From: Thermoactinomyces sp. DSM 45892
Lineage (GTDB): Bacteria > Bacillota > Bacilli > Thermoactinomycetales > Thermoactinomycetaceae
DNA: 64,000 bases
Direction of reading: 5' to 3'
Assembly (NCBI RefSeq): GCF_900107305.1
Contig: NZ_FNPL01000001.1
Coordinates: 186,001-250,000 of the forward strand
The notes under the pieces are model-generated. The model did not search any database. It saw only the letters and a program-made list of their open reading frames with translations, and was not told the DNA's origin. Position 1 is the first letter of the stretch; each line of letters opens with the position of its first letter. The position numbers were made by a program, and so were the translations under genes. Of this stretch, positions 1 through 8,317 are shown one piece after another.

Positions 1-141
1 ATCAAGCCCTTTTCCCCCATCAAAAAAAGGGCCTATCACCGAAAACAGTGACTCTTTGACTCGATCTGCAGTAGGACGAACATGTTTCCCGGGAACCATC
101 TTTAACCTCGTGCCACGAGCGCCACCCGCAATAATCCTCAT
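1..141 (-). CDS. rsmD: 16S rRNA (guanine966-N2)-methyltransferase RsmD, N-terminal fragment
   Basis: Only the first 47 codons lie in the window; the gene continues past base 1. The translation begins MRIIAGGARGTRLKMVPG and continues with an RPTADRVKESLFSVIG stretch, the usual N-terminus of RsmD (YlbH), which methylates G966 of 16S rRNA in the small subunit using S-adenosylmethionine. The ATG is preceded by a good AGGTGA ribosome binding site. The SAM-binding core is outside the window. Another minus-strand frame overlaps this region but lacks family similarity. The gene lies downstream of the gerA-like operon in the same direction, with about 90 bases between. Confidence 0.85.
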   Translation of the reverse strand, partial: MRIIAGGARGTRLKMVPGKHVRPTADRVKESLFSVIGPFFDGGKGLD

Positions 142-230
142 CACGTTCACCTAATTTCTTGATCGTAAAAAACATTTTTATCCTATCAAGATTATGATGG
201 CGAGTCCAGCAACCCTCTGTTCTCTTTACA

Positions 231-1358
231 TTAATCAATAATTCCCCTATGAATGGTTTCCACTTCTACACGTGGCTCTATTTGTAACGTTTTATAAAGG
301 TCATCCCAGTCTTTCTCTACTTTTTTCCAATACGAAAAATGGTGTGCTATTAATTGTCGACCTATCCCCAAACCATCAAAACCACTCTTTTGCATCTTGG
401 ATATCACTTGCTTCGACATCTGTGTAAGATCCTCACTAAGTGCTTTTTCCAATTTTCTCATGGTAGCATGATCGCTCCCTAGTTCCGTTTGTAATTCAGT
501 TATCGCGATTTTAATTTTTATTTGTAGATCAACCTTTACTTTCCCATCCTTCGTTACATCGACATCAAACTTTTGGTTCTCATCTCTTATATCAAACATC
601 AAGCTTACTTTCTTATCATCCATGGATACCTCTCTAAATAGAGACCCTTTGTCTTCTAATTGGTTATTTAGAATTAGAAAAAGAGTGGCCTCCTCTACGG
701 ATAGAAATGTATTTGTATACGAATGGTTATGAAACATCGCAATTCCGGAGATGGATATAGCTCCATCCTCACTTGTGATGTAAGGCAAACCAAAATCATG
801 TCCTGGGTCTAACATAGCAGAACAAACTGACTGAACAGTAGTCCTGGGAATTACGGTAGTCTTCTCACCGCCTAAAAGGAGCTTCTCAAAAAATTGACCA
901 ATTAACGTCCCTTTTAGCTCTTTTAAATTTACTAACTCCCCTGCCTCCCCTTCTACAACCGCCATCCTAGCATCGAGAGCTGCTTTGGGATCACGGTAGA
1001 TAGAATCGAGTAAAGGATACATATCTTTTTCTGCTTCCTTATTCCCGAATAGGAGAACCCTTGTTTTATAGGTACGGAATTTACCCGCAGTTTGCCGATC
1101 TAATGCGTTACGTAGACTTCTCGTAGAGGTCCCTTCTGCTGTATAAGTTTGGCAAATAGGCTTATCACCTTGACCAGCAGGGATATCATGAATGCCAATC
1201 GTCACTTTTAATCGACCTTCAGGAGTTTGGTCAAATGCTGTAACATAAACCAGGTCTGCCGTCTTTAATAGATCTTCATCCCAACAGCCCGGTAATACGA
1301 ACAGAGAAAGAATACAAAAACATACTGACAAGGCCTTTTTTACAGTTAAAGAATTCAC
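231..1358 (-). CDS. Ger(x)C family spore germination lipoprotein (GerAC-like)
   Basis: C subunit of a GerA-type germinant receptor, a lipoprotein expected on the outer face of the spore inner membrane. I start at GTG 1358, four bases after the gerAB-like stop and behind an AGGGGAAGGAAG ribosome binding site, giving 375 residues. From this start a hydrophobic segment runs to about residue 22, followed by an LPGC lipobox with Cys25 as the lipid-modified residue, then the family-typical WDEDLL and DLVYVTAFD. Length fits the family (about 370-400). It is the last gene of the three-gene operon. The germinant cannot be predicted. A longer reading from 1424 would place the lipobox too far inside. 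Confidence 0.9.
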   Translation of the reverse strand: MNSLTVKKALSVCFCILSLFVLPGCWDEDLLKTADLVYVTAFDQTPEGRLKVTIGIHDIPAGQGDKPICQTYTAEGTSTRSLRNALDRQTAGKFRTYKTRVLLFGNKEAEKDMYPLLDSIYRDPKAALDARMAVVEGEAGELVNLKELKGTLIGQFFEKLLLGGEKTTVIPRTTVQSVCSAMLDPGHDFGLPYITSEDGAISISGIAMFHNHSYTNTFLSVEEATLFLILNNQLEDKGSLFREVSMDDKKVSLMFDIRDENQKFDVDVTKDGKVKVDLQIKIKIAITELQTELGSDHATMRKLEKALSEDLTQMSKQVISKMQKSGFDGLGIGRQLIAHHFSYWKKVEKDWDDLYKTLQIEPRVEVETIHRGIID

Positions 1359-1362
1359 TATG

Positions 1363-2448
1363 TCAACGCTTCCTTCCCCTAAATAATGAGATAATGAACA
1401 GAAGAATAGGTATCCCGAATACAAAAGGATAACTTATTATTTTAATAAACTCATCAAATATCTCACCTCGATGAGGAGTAAGCGTAAAAATAGTACAAAC
1501 ACAGCAGACAGCCGCTATCCAATAGACAAACTTCTTATGGTTCTTTGCTCTACATATTTGCGCTACTCCAATGGAAGAAAGATAAACAAAACTACAAACA
1601 GAAGTAATGACGCTAACCAGCCAAATTGATAGAAAAATCAAATCAATCCGTTCAATCACATGAAGTGAATATGATTTCAATACATATAGCACGGGCTCTG
1701 GAACCAAAGGCAACTCATCTGGAGCAAATGATATCAGACATACAAAGGTAGTAAACGTGTACACAATCGTCACAAAAAAATTCCCTATAGAAGCCGCCTT
1801 CAGTTTGTCTTTATCCGATCCTTCCACTGCAAAATAAGTGAACAACATAGCTTCATAACCCAAAAAGTAAAAGAAAGACATTTTAGCACCTTTCAAAATA
1901 GCTAACCATCCGTTTTCAAGGAAAGGCATGGGATATGTAAAATGAACATTTTTAAATCCTAAGGAAGTAAAAATAACAAGCGGAATAATGAGGAAGCTTA
2001 CAAATACATACATGCGAGTGATAGTCCCCAGTGATTCCTTTGCCAGATACACCACAGCGATTGCGACAATAAGGATATTAATCCAGACAGGTGTTTCAGG
2101 AAACACCCACTTCGTAATGATTCTTATATACTCTGATAATTCAAGAACTGTGACGAGCGCAAAGAAGCAACTATAACCAATCACTAAGCCTTTTGCTGTG
2201 ATTTTCCCTACTAGCTTTTCCATTGCTTGCAAAAAGTTTGAGGCTGGATTCTTCTTGAGAAAAGCCCAAAAAATAACAATCATCACTTGAGAAATAACTC
2301 CACCCATGATGACTGAAATCCATGCTCCTCCTTTCGCATCTTTATGGATTTGGTGGGCTAAAGATAAAATACCTACACCCAATTGAGTCTGTAAAATAAA
2401 AAATAGAAATTGGGTTGACGTAATCTTATCTTTTATCGAGTAATTCAT
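1363..2448 (-). CDS. GerAB/Spore permease family germination protein
   Basis: B subunit of the GerA-type receptor, a relative of the APC amino-acid transporter superfamily thought to carry the small-molecule germinant binding site. The 361-residue product is almost wholly hydrophobic with about ten predicted membrane spans, as expected for the Spore_permease family. Its ATG overlaps the stop of the A-subunit gene by four bases (ATGA), which indicates translational coupling, and its stop is followed after four bases by the start of the C-subunit gene. The three subunits are therefore made from one transcript. Confidence 0.9.
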   Translation of the reverse strand: MNYSIKDKITSTQFLFFILQTQLGVGILSLAHQIHKDAKGGAWISVIMGGVISQVMIVIFWAFLKKNPASNFLQAMEKLVGKITAKGLVIGYSCFFALVTVLELSEYIRIITKWVFPETPVWINILIVAIAVVYLAKESLGTITRMYVFVSFLIIPLVIFTSLGFKNVHFTYPMPFLENGWLAILKGAKMSFFYFLGYEAMLFTYFAVEGSDKDKLKAASIGNFFVTIVYTFTTFVCLISFAPDELPLVPEPVLYVLKSYSLHVIERIDLIFLSIWLVSVITSVCSFVYLSSIGVAQICRAKNHKKFVYWIAAVCCVCTIFTLTPHRGEIFDEFIKIISYPFVFGIPILLFIISLFRGRKR

Positions 2449-3962
2449 TCCCTCCCCTCCCCAAGGATTGCTTTTTCTGAATTACGTTGATCAGGAGTAG
2501 AGTCTTTCGTACTTTTATTTAAATGCCAGAGAGGGAACCTGATAAAAGTATCTTTAAAGCCTTTTAGTTTAAAGGGCATAACCGGTGAAAAATATGGATT
2601 TCCGAACGTTTCTATCTTCGCTAAGTGAGTAAAGATCAGAAAAAGTCCGGTTGTCATCCCGATAAATCCAAACATCGAGGCCGCTATCATAAGTGGAAAG
2701 CGCAGGAGTCTTACGGTTGAGCTCATTTCGTGCGATGGAACAACAAAAGCAGATATCGCCGTTAACGCTACTACAATAATCATCGGCAAGGATACTAACC
2801 CTGTTTGTACGACAGAGTCTCCAATCACAAGTCCGCCTACTATTCCAATCGTCTGGCTCACCCTAGTAGGTAACCGAATCCCTGCCTCTCGGATCAGCTC
2901 TAGGGTTAACTCCATAAAGAACGCCTCAATCAAAGAGGGATAAGGAACTCTTTCTATAGAACTTTTAACAGAGTAGATAAGCTCGATTGGCAATACCTCA
3001 GGATGAAAGGTAACGATCGAAATATACAATCCAGGTAAAATAAAAGCGATCAAAAAACTCGCAAAACGAATGGATCGTATCAATGAACCAAACATCCATC
3101 TGGAATGATAGTCATCGGGTGATTGATAAAACGAAAATAGTGTAACAGGGGCAATAATAGAAGTCGGATTTCCTTCTGACAAAATAGCAAAGCGCCCCTC
3201 CATTAAGTATGCAACGGTCCGGTCCGGTCTTTCTGTATACAATAATTGCGGAAACGGAGAGTATGAATCATCCTCGATGTATTCCCCGATAAAGCCGGGA
3301 GAGAGAATAAAATCAGTCGGAATTAAGTTAAGTCTCCGTGCTACTTCTTCAATCAGTTCTTCCTTTGCCAAGTTCTTCATGTATAATAATGCGACTTTGG
3401 TATCACTTTTTTTTCCTAGAGAAAAGTATCGCACCACTAAATTAGGATTCTCAATCCGATTACGAATCATATGTAAATTTATAACTAAATTTTCGATAAA
3501 TCCATCATGTGCTCCCCGTACTATCCCTTCATTATCAGGCTCTTTAACCCCCCTCTTTACAACTAAACTAGTCTCACAGATATATACTTCCGGAATCCCT
3601 TCTAAAAACAATAAACATTTTCCTGCTATAATCCAAGAAATCGCTTTATCTAGACCCTCTCCTACCTCAAGCCCAGAGGATGTAATAACATGTTCAACCG
3701 CTCCAACCTTCGCTCGTTCCAAAGGCTTGATAATCGATTCCATGACTAAATATTTGTCCGATACCGTTTCTAAAAAAATCAACTTTCCTTGACGATTATC
3801 AAAATAAATGTCACGTTCTAAAATATCATCTGAATAAAACAATTGCTCTTTTATATAATCAACATTCTCTTTTACCGAAGGAGACACATCTTTTGCTTCT
3901 GGACTGAGAGATAGGCCCTTCTGTAAATGAGGGATCCTTGCTTTTTTCCTGATCCTTTTCAA
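2445..3962 (-). CDS. GerAA family spore germination protein
   Basis: A subunit of the germinant receptor, first gene of the AA-AB-AC operon. The product (505 residues from TTG 3962) has a soluble N-terminal half and a membrane half with several spans at roughly residues 290-450, the usual GerAA architecture. The TTG start is chosen because AGGAGG lies seven bases upstream; an in-frame TTG at 3980 would put that ribosome binding site inside the coding region. A sigma-F/sigma-G type promoter lies about 45 bases upstream of the start, consistent with forespore expression of B. subtilis gerA operons. Confidence 0.9.
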   Translation of the reverse strand: MKRIRKKARIPHLQKGLSLSPEAKDVSPSVKENVDYIKEQLFYSDDILERDIYFDNRQGKLIFLETVSDKYLVMESIIKPLERAKVGAVEHVITSSGLEVGEGLDKAISWIIAGKCLLFLEGIPEVYICETSLVVKRGVKEPDNEGIVRGAHDGFIENLVINLHMIRNRIENPNLVVRYFSLGKKSDTKVALLYMKNLAKEELIEEVARRLNLIPTDFILSPGFIGEYIEDDSYSPFPQLLYTERPDRTVAYLMEGRFAILSEGNPTSIIAPVTLFSFYQSPDDYHSRWMFGSLIRSIRFASFLIAFILPGLYISIVTFHPEVLPIELIYSVKSSIERVPYPSLIEAFFMELTLELIREAGIRLPTRVSQTIGIVGGLVIGDSVVQTGLVSLPMIIVVALTAISAFVVPSHEMSSTVRLLRFPLMIAASMFGFIGMTTGLFLIFTHLAKIETFGNPYFSPVMPFKLKGFKDTFIRFPLWHLNKSTKDSTPDQRNSEKAILGEGRE

Positions 3963-4004
3963 GTTACGTCCTCCTAACAAGTAAAATCAGGTTTTTTTCG
4001 GTAT

Positions 4005-4034
4005 TACTTTAACCTGAAAGATGGGACAATATAC
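4005..4034 (-). promoter_or_regulatory. Candidate sigma-F/sigma-G promoter of the gerA-like operon
   Basis: On the minus strand GTATA (4034-4030) is followed after exactly 15 bases by GGTTAAAGTA (4014-4005). This matches the forespore sigma-F consensus GYATA-N15-GGNNANANTR at every defined position; sigma-G promoters overlap this pattern. It sits just upstream of the GerAA start. Confidence 0.65.
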
Positions 4035-4132
4035 CATCTGTCAATTCTAAATAATGGGAGCATACAATCCCTCAAATCGAACGGGTTTCCATTCTTACTT
4101 TATTGTGAGAATGATATTCGAAATATTCTTGT

Positions 4133-4161
4133 GTATAAAACAAACACTACTGGTAACAATA
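4133..4161 (+). promoter_or_regulatory. Candidate sigma-F/sigma-G promoter of the structured RNA
   Basis: On the plus strand GTATA (4133-4137) is followed after 14 bases by GGTAACAATA (4152-4161), which fits GGNNANANTR. A start about seven bases downstream falls at 4167-4168, the first base of the first hairpin of the candidate RNA. It is divergent from the similar promoter of the gerA-like operon about 100 bases away. Confidence 0.55.
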
Positions 4162-4166
4162 GCTAG

Positions 4167-4316
4167 GGACAGCATTCATTTGTGAACGCTGTCTAACCGC
4201 GGAGAAGACTTACATTTCCCCATAAGCTCTTCCTCCGGTTTCTCCTCTCCCATAAAGTATCTTTCGTCATGGAAGATACGATTGGCTCGCGAACTGTCAA
4301 CGCGGGCTCTTTTTTT
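4167..4316 (+). ncRNA. Structured small RNA, candidate csfG-like sporulation RNA
   Basis: No open frame of note is present, but four hairpins follow one another: GACAGC/GCTGTC at 4168-4193; a 13-bp bulged stem at 4200-4237 whose loop is CATTTCCCCA; GTATCTT/AAGATAC at 4257-4279; and GCTCGCG/CGCGGGC at 4285-4307 followed by seven Ts, a plus-strand terminator. A CU-rich unpaired tract (4238-4251) separates hairpins 2 and 3. A forespore-type promoter sits directly upstream. B. subtilis csfG, a forespore small RNA of endospore formers, lies beside ylbH (rsmD), and rsmD is nearby here, so csfG is my best guess. The identity is inference from promoter type, size, C-rich loops and neighbourhood. Confidence 0.5.
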
Positions 4317-4321
4317 GCGCT

Positions 4322-4354
4322 AAAAAACCCGTAGTCACACAAACACTACGGGTT
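4322..4354 (-). terminator. Rho-independent terminator after the 105-residue gene
   Basis: AACCCGTAGT (4326-4335) and ACTACGGGTT (4345-4354) form a perfect 10-bp stem with a 9-base loop, followed on the minus strand by TTTTTTA. It lies about 110 bases past the stop of the minus-strand gene at 4464. Confidence 0.8.
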
Positions 4355-4463
4355 CAGTTCAATATGGTTGATATTTGTATAATGTCTGAAGTGCTCCAAA
4401 AAACATAGTGTTTTCAGGGGTTTCCAGACTCTGAATAGTCCGTTGTTTAACGCTTGTTTCGTT

Positions 4464-4781
4464 CTATACTGCTCTCCTCAACATCATTGCCTCAAACTGT
4501 GAAATAACACCCTCTCTTACAAATAAATCAATAACCCGATATGAAAACTCACGATATCTTGGTGATGTCCTTAGCATCTCGATCTCATTGGTAGAGAGAA
4601 ACTGATAAGGGAGCCTTTGTGCATAATTCATCAACCCCATCGTCCCCTGTGTCTTCCTAACATACTTCGCCTCCATCACCAACTTCTGCAAACGACTCGC
4701 ACTAACTGCTCTTCTCCCCGTCGTAGTATTGACGAGATCCGCCACATCTCTATACAACGGATCTTTATAACCTCTACTCAT
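4464..4781 (-). CDS. Conserved-looking small protein of unknown function, 105 aa
   Basis: I do not recognise the family. The ATG has a near-perfect AAAGGAGG seven bases upstream and the gene has its own terminator, so it is very likely real. The product is basic, soluble, apparently mostly helical, with no signal peptide, membrane span or cysteines. It has a SASRLQKL stretch in the middle and ends in MMLRRAV. It stands alone between the forespore-type RNA and the DUF6056-like gene. Confidence 0.65.
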   Translation of the reverse strand: MSRGYKDPLYRDVADLVNTTTGRRAVSASRLQKLVMEAKYVRKTQGTMGLMNYAQRLPYQFLSTNEIEMLRTSPRYREFSYRVIDLFVREGVISQFEAMMLRRAV

Positions 4782-5131
4782 CGATGATCCTCCTTTGTGA
4801 CAATCTCTAGTCGTATTATCCTATTCAAAACCAGCTCTAGCGTAACAACACTAGCCCCAGTTCGACAGATGCGATCTAAAAAACAGGCACATTTTAGGGA
4901 ATGGTTAAAAAGTTCATTGGAGCAATCCCCGATCATGTTTGCCCCCTGCTTCACTCTCTACAACAGCATGTATGGTGAGAGATAACCAACGACTTCAAAG
5001 GAGATAAACGTCATGTTTCAAGTGAATCAGAAAATATAAAATAAATATCGTAAATATTTATAATAAAATAAGAGATTTATTGTTATCAAGTAGTGTATAC
5101 TACTAAAAAATCACCTAAGGAGACTTCTATA
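4782..5131. other. Gene-poor intergenic stretch
   Basis: About 350 bases with no convincing gene. It holds a short plus-strand frame of about 60 codons at 4797-4985 with no ribosome binding site, and at 5013-5039 an 8-codon frame (MFQVNQKI) behind a good AAAGGAG. The last 80 bases are very AT-rich and probably include the promoter of the downstream membrane protein, but no clear -35/-10 pair could be fixed. Confidence 0.5.
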
Positions 5132-6634
5132 GTGACAATGCTGCAACGCTACTTGGGACATCTTCCCTTTCTTATCCTTTTTCTCGGAATATGGGGCATT
5201 AACCAATTTACATTTCTGTACGGGGATGATCTACGTTATGCAACTTATTTGGGATTAGAGCCACATATTTATGATCATCCTGTAACGTTATATCAGATTA
5301 TCCAAACTCAACTTCACGATTATTTACATATGAACGGACGATTCATCGTAAACGTTTTCACCATTCTCACCGTACTTGACGGGATCGAGTTTTGGAGGTG
5401 GATGAATCCCATCCTCGTGACGGTTCTTGCATATGCGCTATTTTATCTCGTATTTGTTCGATTTCCACAACGAAAAGATCTCGTACTCACGACCCTTACT
5501 ACATCTCTGTTTTTCTTCATACATATCGTTATTTTCAAACAAACCCTTGCATACGCCACGGGGGCATTTAACTATGTCTACCCCATGATTTTTTTATTTG
5601 CCACTCTAATCTATTTTCGAAAGCAAGACTTGAGGGAACCTATTACAACAAAGTGGAAATATGGACTTGTATTGCTTTGTTCATTTTTAGCTGGTTGGTC
5701 ACAAGAACAGATTTCTGCTATTGGTCTGTTGCTACTCTTGGTATGGTTCGCGAAACGAATATGGCTTAAAAACAAGGTTCAAATCGCGGACTGGCTACTT
5801 CTTATCTCCTATGTCGCTGGGGCTCTCTTCCTATTTTTAGCGCCTGGTCCAAGGTTACGGGCTCAGATGCCAGGATTAGAAGCGTACAATCAACTCTCTT
5901 TTTTTTCTAAGATAAAAAAGACATTACCTGAAGTATTACATTTTTTTATATACCAACAATCTATTTTCATGCTATTTGTAGTCGTTTTATCTGCCATCTT
6001 ATGTTATCAGATTTCAAAGAAGGCCCACTTCCTTTTATTTATCTGCGTTCCTCTTATCCCGTTCATTTTATCCATCCCATTTTTTAGTACTGGTCAAATC
6101 GCTTCATTCCTGACTGGGAGTCGACTTATGACTGTTGTAATCGGACTTTTTACTGCACTCACCATCATCGGACTAAATGCTTTTATTAGTTGGAAAGAAA
6201 AGAATGATTTCTATCTTGTTCTTGCTCTTGGATTTATCTCGATTAATTTGATTATGATCTTCACACCCTCTACCTTTGGCGGACGCGTCGCCTTTCCTGC
6301 TATCCCATTTGCAATCTGCTTAATCATCTTATTATGGTCTAACATTCCATTTCGTGCTTTTCATGTCCCTGTTGTCTGGATATTGACGATTTGTGCGTTA
6401 ATAAATATCATATTTGTCTTTCGAGAGTATCAATTTAATGCAAAAATTCATTTAGAAAGAAAACAAATCATGTTACAAACGAAGGGACAGAAGAACACCG
6501 TTATCACTCTCCCGCTCCTTCGAAATAAGCAGTACGCCGGCTATGAGATTCATGACTACTCTTGGGCTCTGCAAGCATATCGGGATTATTATCGAATGGA
6601 TCCCTCAGTGAAGATTCTCTTTCAAACAAAATAG
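5132..6634 (+). CDS. DUF6056-like multi-spanning membrane protein
   Basis: A 500-residue integral membrane protein with about eleven or twelve hydrophobic segments and a short soluble C-terminus. The first loop carries YGDDLRYA and, further on, MNGRFIVN; acidic first-loop residues and this layout resemble DUF6056 and other GT-C-like membrane proteins that may move sugars onto lipid-linked carriers. I start at GTG 5132 because AAGGAG lies nine bases upstream; GTG 5093 lacks a site. The envelope-related MurA paralogue follows after 118 bases on the same strand. Function is not known; assignment to DUF6056 is from memory of the motif pattern. Confidence 0.7.
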   Translation: MTMLQRYLGHLPFLILFLGIWGINQFTFLYGDDLRYATYLGLEPHIYDHPVTLYQIIQTQLHDYLHMNGRFIVNVFTILTVLDGIEFWRWMNPILVTVLAYALFYLVFVRFPQRKDLVLTTLTTSLFFFIHIVIFKQTLAYATGAFNYVYPMIFLFATLIYFRKQDLREPITTKWKYGLVLLCSFLAGWSQEQISAIGLLLLLVWFAKRIWLKNKVQIADWLLLISYVAGALFLFLAPGPRLRAQMPGLEAYNQLSFFSKIKKTLPEVLHFFIYQQSIFMLFVVVLSAILCYQISKKAHFLLFICVPLIPFILSIPFFSTGQIASFLTGSRLMTVVIGLFTALTIIGLNAFISWKEKNDFYLVLALGFISINLIMIFTPSTFGGRVAFPAIPFAICLIILLWSNIPFRAFHVPVVWILTICALINIIFVFREYQFNAKIHLERKQIMLQTKGQKNTVITLPLLRNKQYAGYEIHDYSWALQAYRDYYRMDPSVKILFQTK

Positions 6635-6752
6635 TGTACGATTTGTGAAAGAAAGTAAGATCTGCTCAAAATGCTTTAGAAATGATATACTTCTTAATCA
6701 TAACGTAATAGCAAATTTCATATTTATCTATTACAAAAAGGAGGCATTTCTA

Positions 6753-8228
6753 GTGCCAAACCAAATAAAGAATGAAACAGAAAAATTATTTGATCAGATA
6801 ATGAACCAAATGGAAAATAATAGACAAAACCTAAGTGTGGATATGTTGACACATATTAATGGCTTGCTACATAAAGACCAAAAAGAATCAGGTCATTCCG
6901 AAAATCCTAATACGTTAAACATTCGTGTCCACGGTGGGAAACCACTTTCAGGCGAAATCGAAGTAAAAACCAGTAAGAATGCAGCCGTTGGTCTACTCTG
7001 TGCGTCATTGCTAAACAAAGGTACCACAACCCTGCGAAACCTGGCACGTATTGAAGAGGTTAATCGGATTATTGAAGTTCTCACAAGTTTGGGTGTTCAA
7101 ATACAATGGCTCAACAACCAAAATGATTTAAAAATCACCCCTCCTGAGCGATTGCTCATCGAAAGCATCAATATGGAAGCAGCTCGAAAAACAAGGTCTA
7201 TTATTATGTTTCTAGGACCACTCCTACATGTTTTCAATGACTTCGAACTCCCTTATGCCGGTGGGTGTAATTTAGGAAAGCGTACCATTAAGCCCCATCT
7301 TGACGGTTTAAAACACTTTGGATTAGAAGTAGATGCCTCTCAAAATGGCCTGTATAAAGCACATGTAAATCCTCGCCAGCCGAAAAAGCCGATTGTCATG
7401 ATCGAGCGCGGAGATACAGTAACAGAAAATATCCTCATGGCTGCGGCACTTTCTACAGGGACCACGATCATCCGCAACGCAAGTCCTAACTATATGGTTC
7501 AAGACTTATGCCTATTTTTACAACAATTTGGCGTTACAATTGAGGGAATCGGAACCACAACTCTTAAAGTAACTGGGGTAGAAAATATAAATCAAAACGT
7601 AGAATATTACCCTAGCGAAGACCCGATCGAGGCTATGAGCTTACTAGCTGCAGGCATCGTTACAAAGTCGCAGATTACGATACGCCGCGTGCCAATTGAA
7701 TTCCTAGAAATCGAACTACTTCTACTTGAAGAAATGGGACTACAGTATGAGATGAGCGAAGAATATGTTGCCCATAACGGCTACACACGTTTGGTAGATC
7801 TGGAGATCAAGCCATCCGAATTGAATGCGCCGACAGACAAAGTCCATCCCCTTCCTTTCCCAGGGATCAATATCGATAACTTACCATTCTTTGCTTGTAT
7901 TGCCGCGACCGCTCATGGCCGCACATTGGTACACGACTGGGTATATGAAAACCGTGCCATTTACTTAACCGAGCTAACCAAGTTAAATGCAAAGGTTGAG
8001 CTACTTGACCCACATCGTGTCTATATCGAAGGGCCAACGAGATGGAAAAGCGCCGAAGTGATCTGTCCACCCGCACTACGGCCTTCTGTAGTCATTCTAC
8101 TAGGGATGCTTGCAGCAAAAGGAACATCCACCCTGCGCAACACCTACTCCATTGCCCGTGGATATGAAGACTTAGTAAATCGGCTAAATTTACTAGGTGC
8201 TGAAATTGAGATATTTGGTGGAAATTAA
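6753..8228 (+). CDS. MurA-like UDP-GlcNAc 1-carboxyvinyltransferase paralogue with N-terminal extension
   Basis: Start GTG 6753 follows AAGGAGG by eight bases; the product has 491 residues against about 420 for normal MurA. The extra 65 or so N-terminal residues are polar and helical (KLFDQIMNQMENN). After that the enolpyruvyl-transferase fold is clear: SKNA with the substrate lysine, GGC matching the catalytic Cys115 loop, an aspartate in FPGINID matching Asp305, VYENR, and LRPS matching the Arg397 region. The usual arginine loop is altered (GKRTIK in place of GARPVD). It may make enolpyruvyl-UDP-GlcNAc or act on a related sugar; a housekeeping MurA is presumably elsewhere. It ends at a strong terminator. 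Confidence 0.75.
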   Translation: MPNQIKNETEKLFDQIMNQMENNRQNLSVDMLTHINGLLHKDQKESGHSENPNTLNIRVHGGKPLSGEIEVKTSKNAAVGLLCASLLNKGTTTLRNLARIEEVNRIIEVLTSLGVQIQWLNNQNDLKITPPERLLIESINMEAARKTRSIIMFLGPLLHVFNDFELPYAGGCNLGKRTIKPHLDGLKHFGLEVDASQNGLYKAHVNPRQPKKPIVMIERGDTVTENILMAAALSTGTTIIRNASPNYMVQDLCLFLQQFGVTIEGIGTTTLKVTGVENINQNVEYYPSEDPIEAMSLLAAGIVTKSQITIRRVPIEFLEIELLLLEEMGLQYEMSEEYVAHNGYTRLVDLEIKPSELNAPTDKVHPLPFPGINIDNLPFFACIAATAHGRTLVHDWVYENRAIYLTELTKLNAKVELLDPHRVYIEGPTRWKSAEVICPPALRPSVVILLGMLAAKGTSTLRNTYSIARGYEDLVNRLNLLGAEIEIFGGN

Positions 8229-8236
8229 ATAGCGAA

Positions 8237-8280
8237 AAAGGAGGACTCAAGCTTTGATTTAGGCTTGGGTCCTCCTTTAT
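8237..8280. terminator. Bidirectional terminator between murA-like and acyltransferase genes
   Basis: A 16-bp stem (8237-8252 with 8263-8278, one G-T pair) with a 10-base loop, A-rich on the left and T-rich on the right. It serves the convergent genes on both sides. Confidence 0.85.
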
Positions 8281-8317
8281 TAGTATCTGGAGCTACGTAT
8301 TTAGATTGATTCATCAT

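Noticed and set aside
20-238. Minus-strand frame of 72 codons at the left edge
   Set aside because: It overlaps rsmD in another frame, and only the rsmD frame has family similarity and a placed start.
3277-3792. Plus-strand frame of 171 codons inside the GerAA gene
   Set aside because: Antisense to a well-conserved gene, composition is low-complexity, no ribosome binding site.
4797-4985. Plus-strand frame of about 60 codons
   Set aside because: No ribosome binding site, no family similarity, and random-looking composition.
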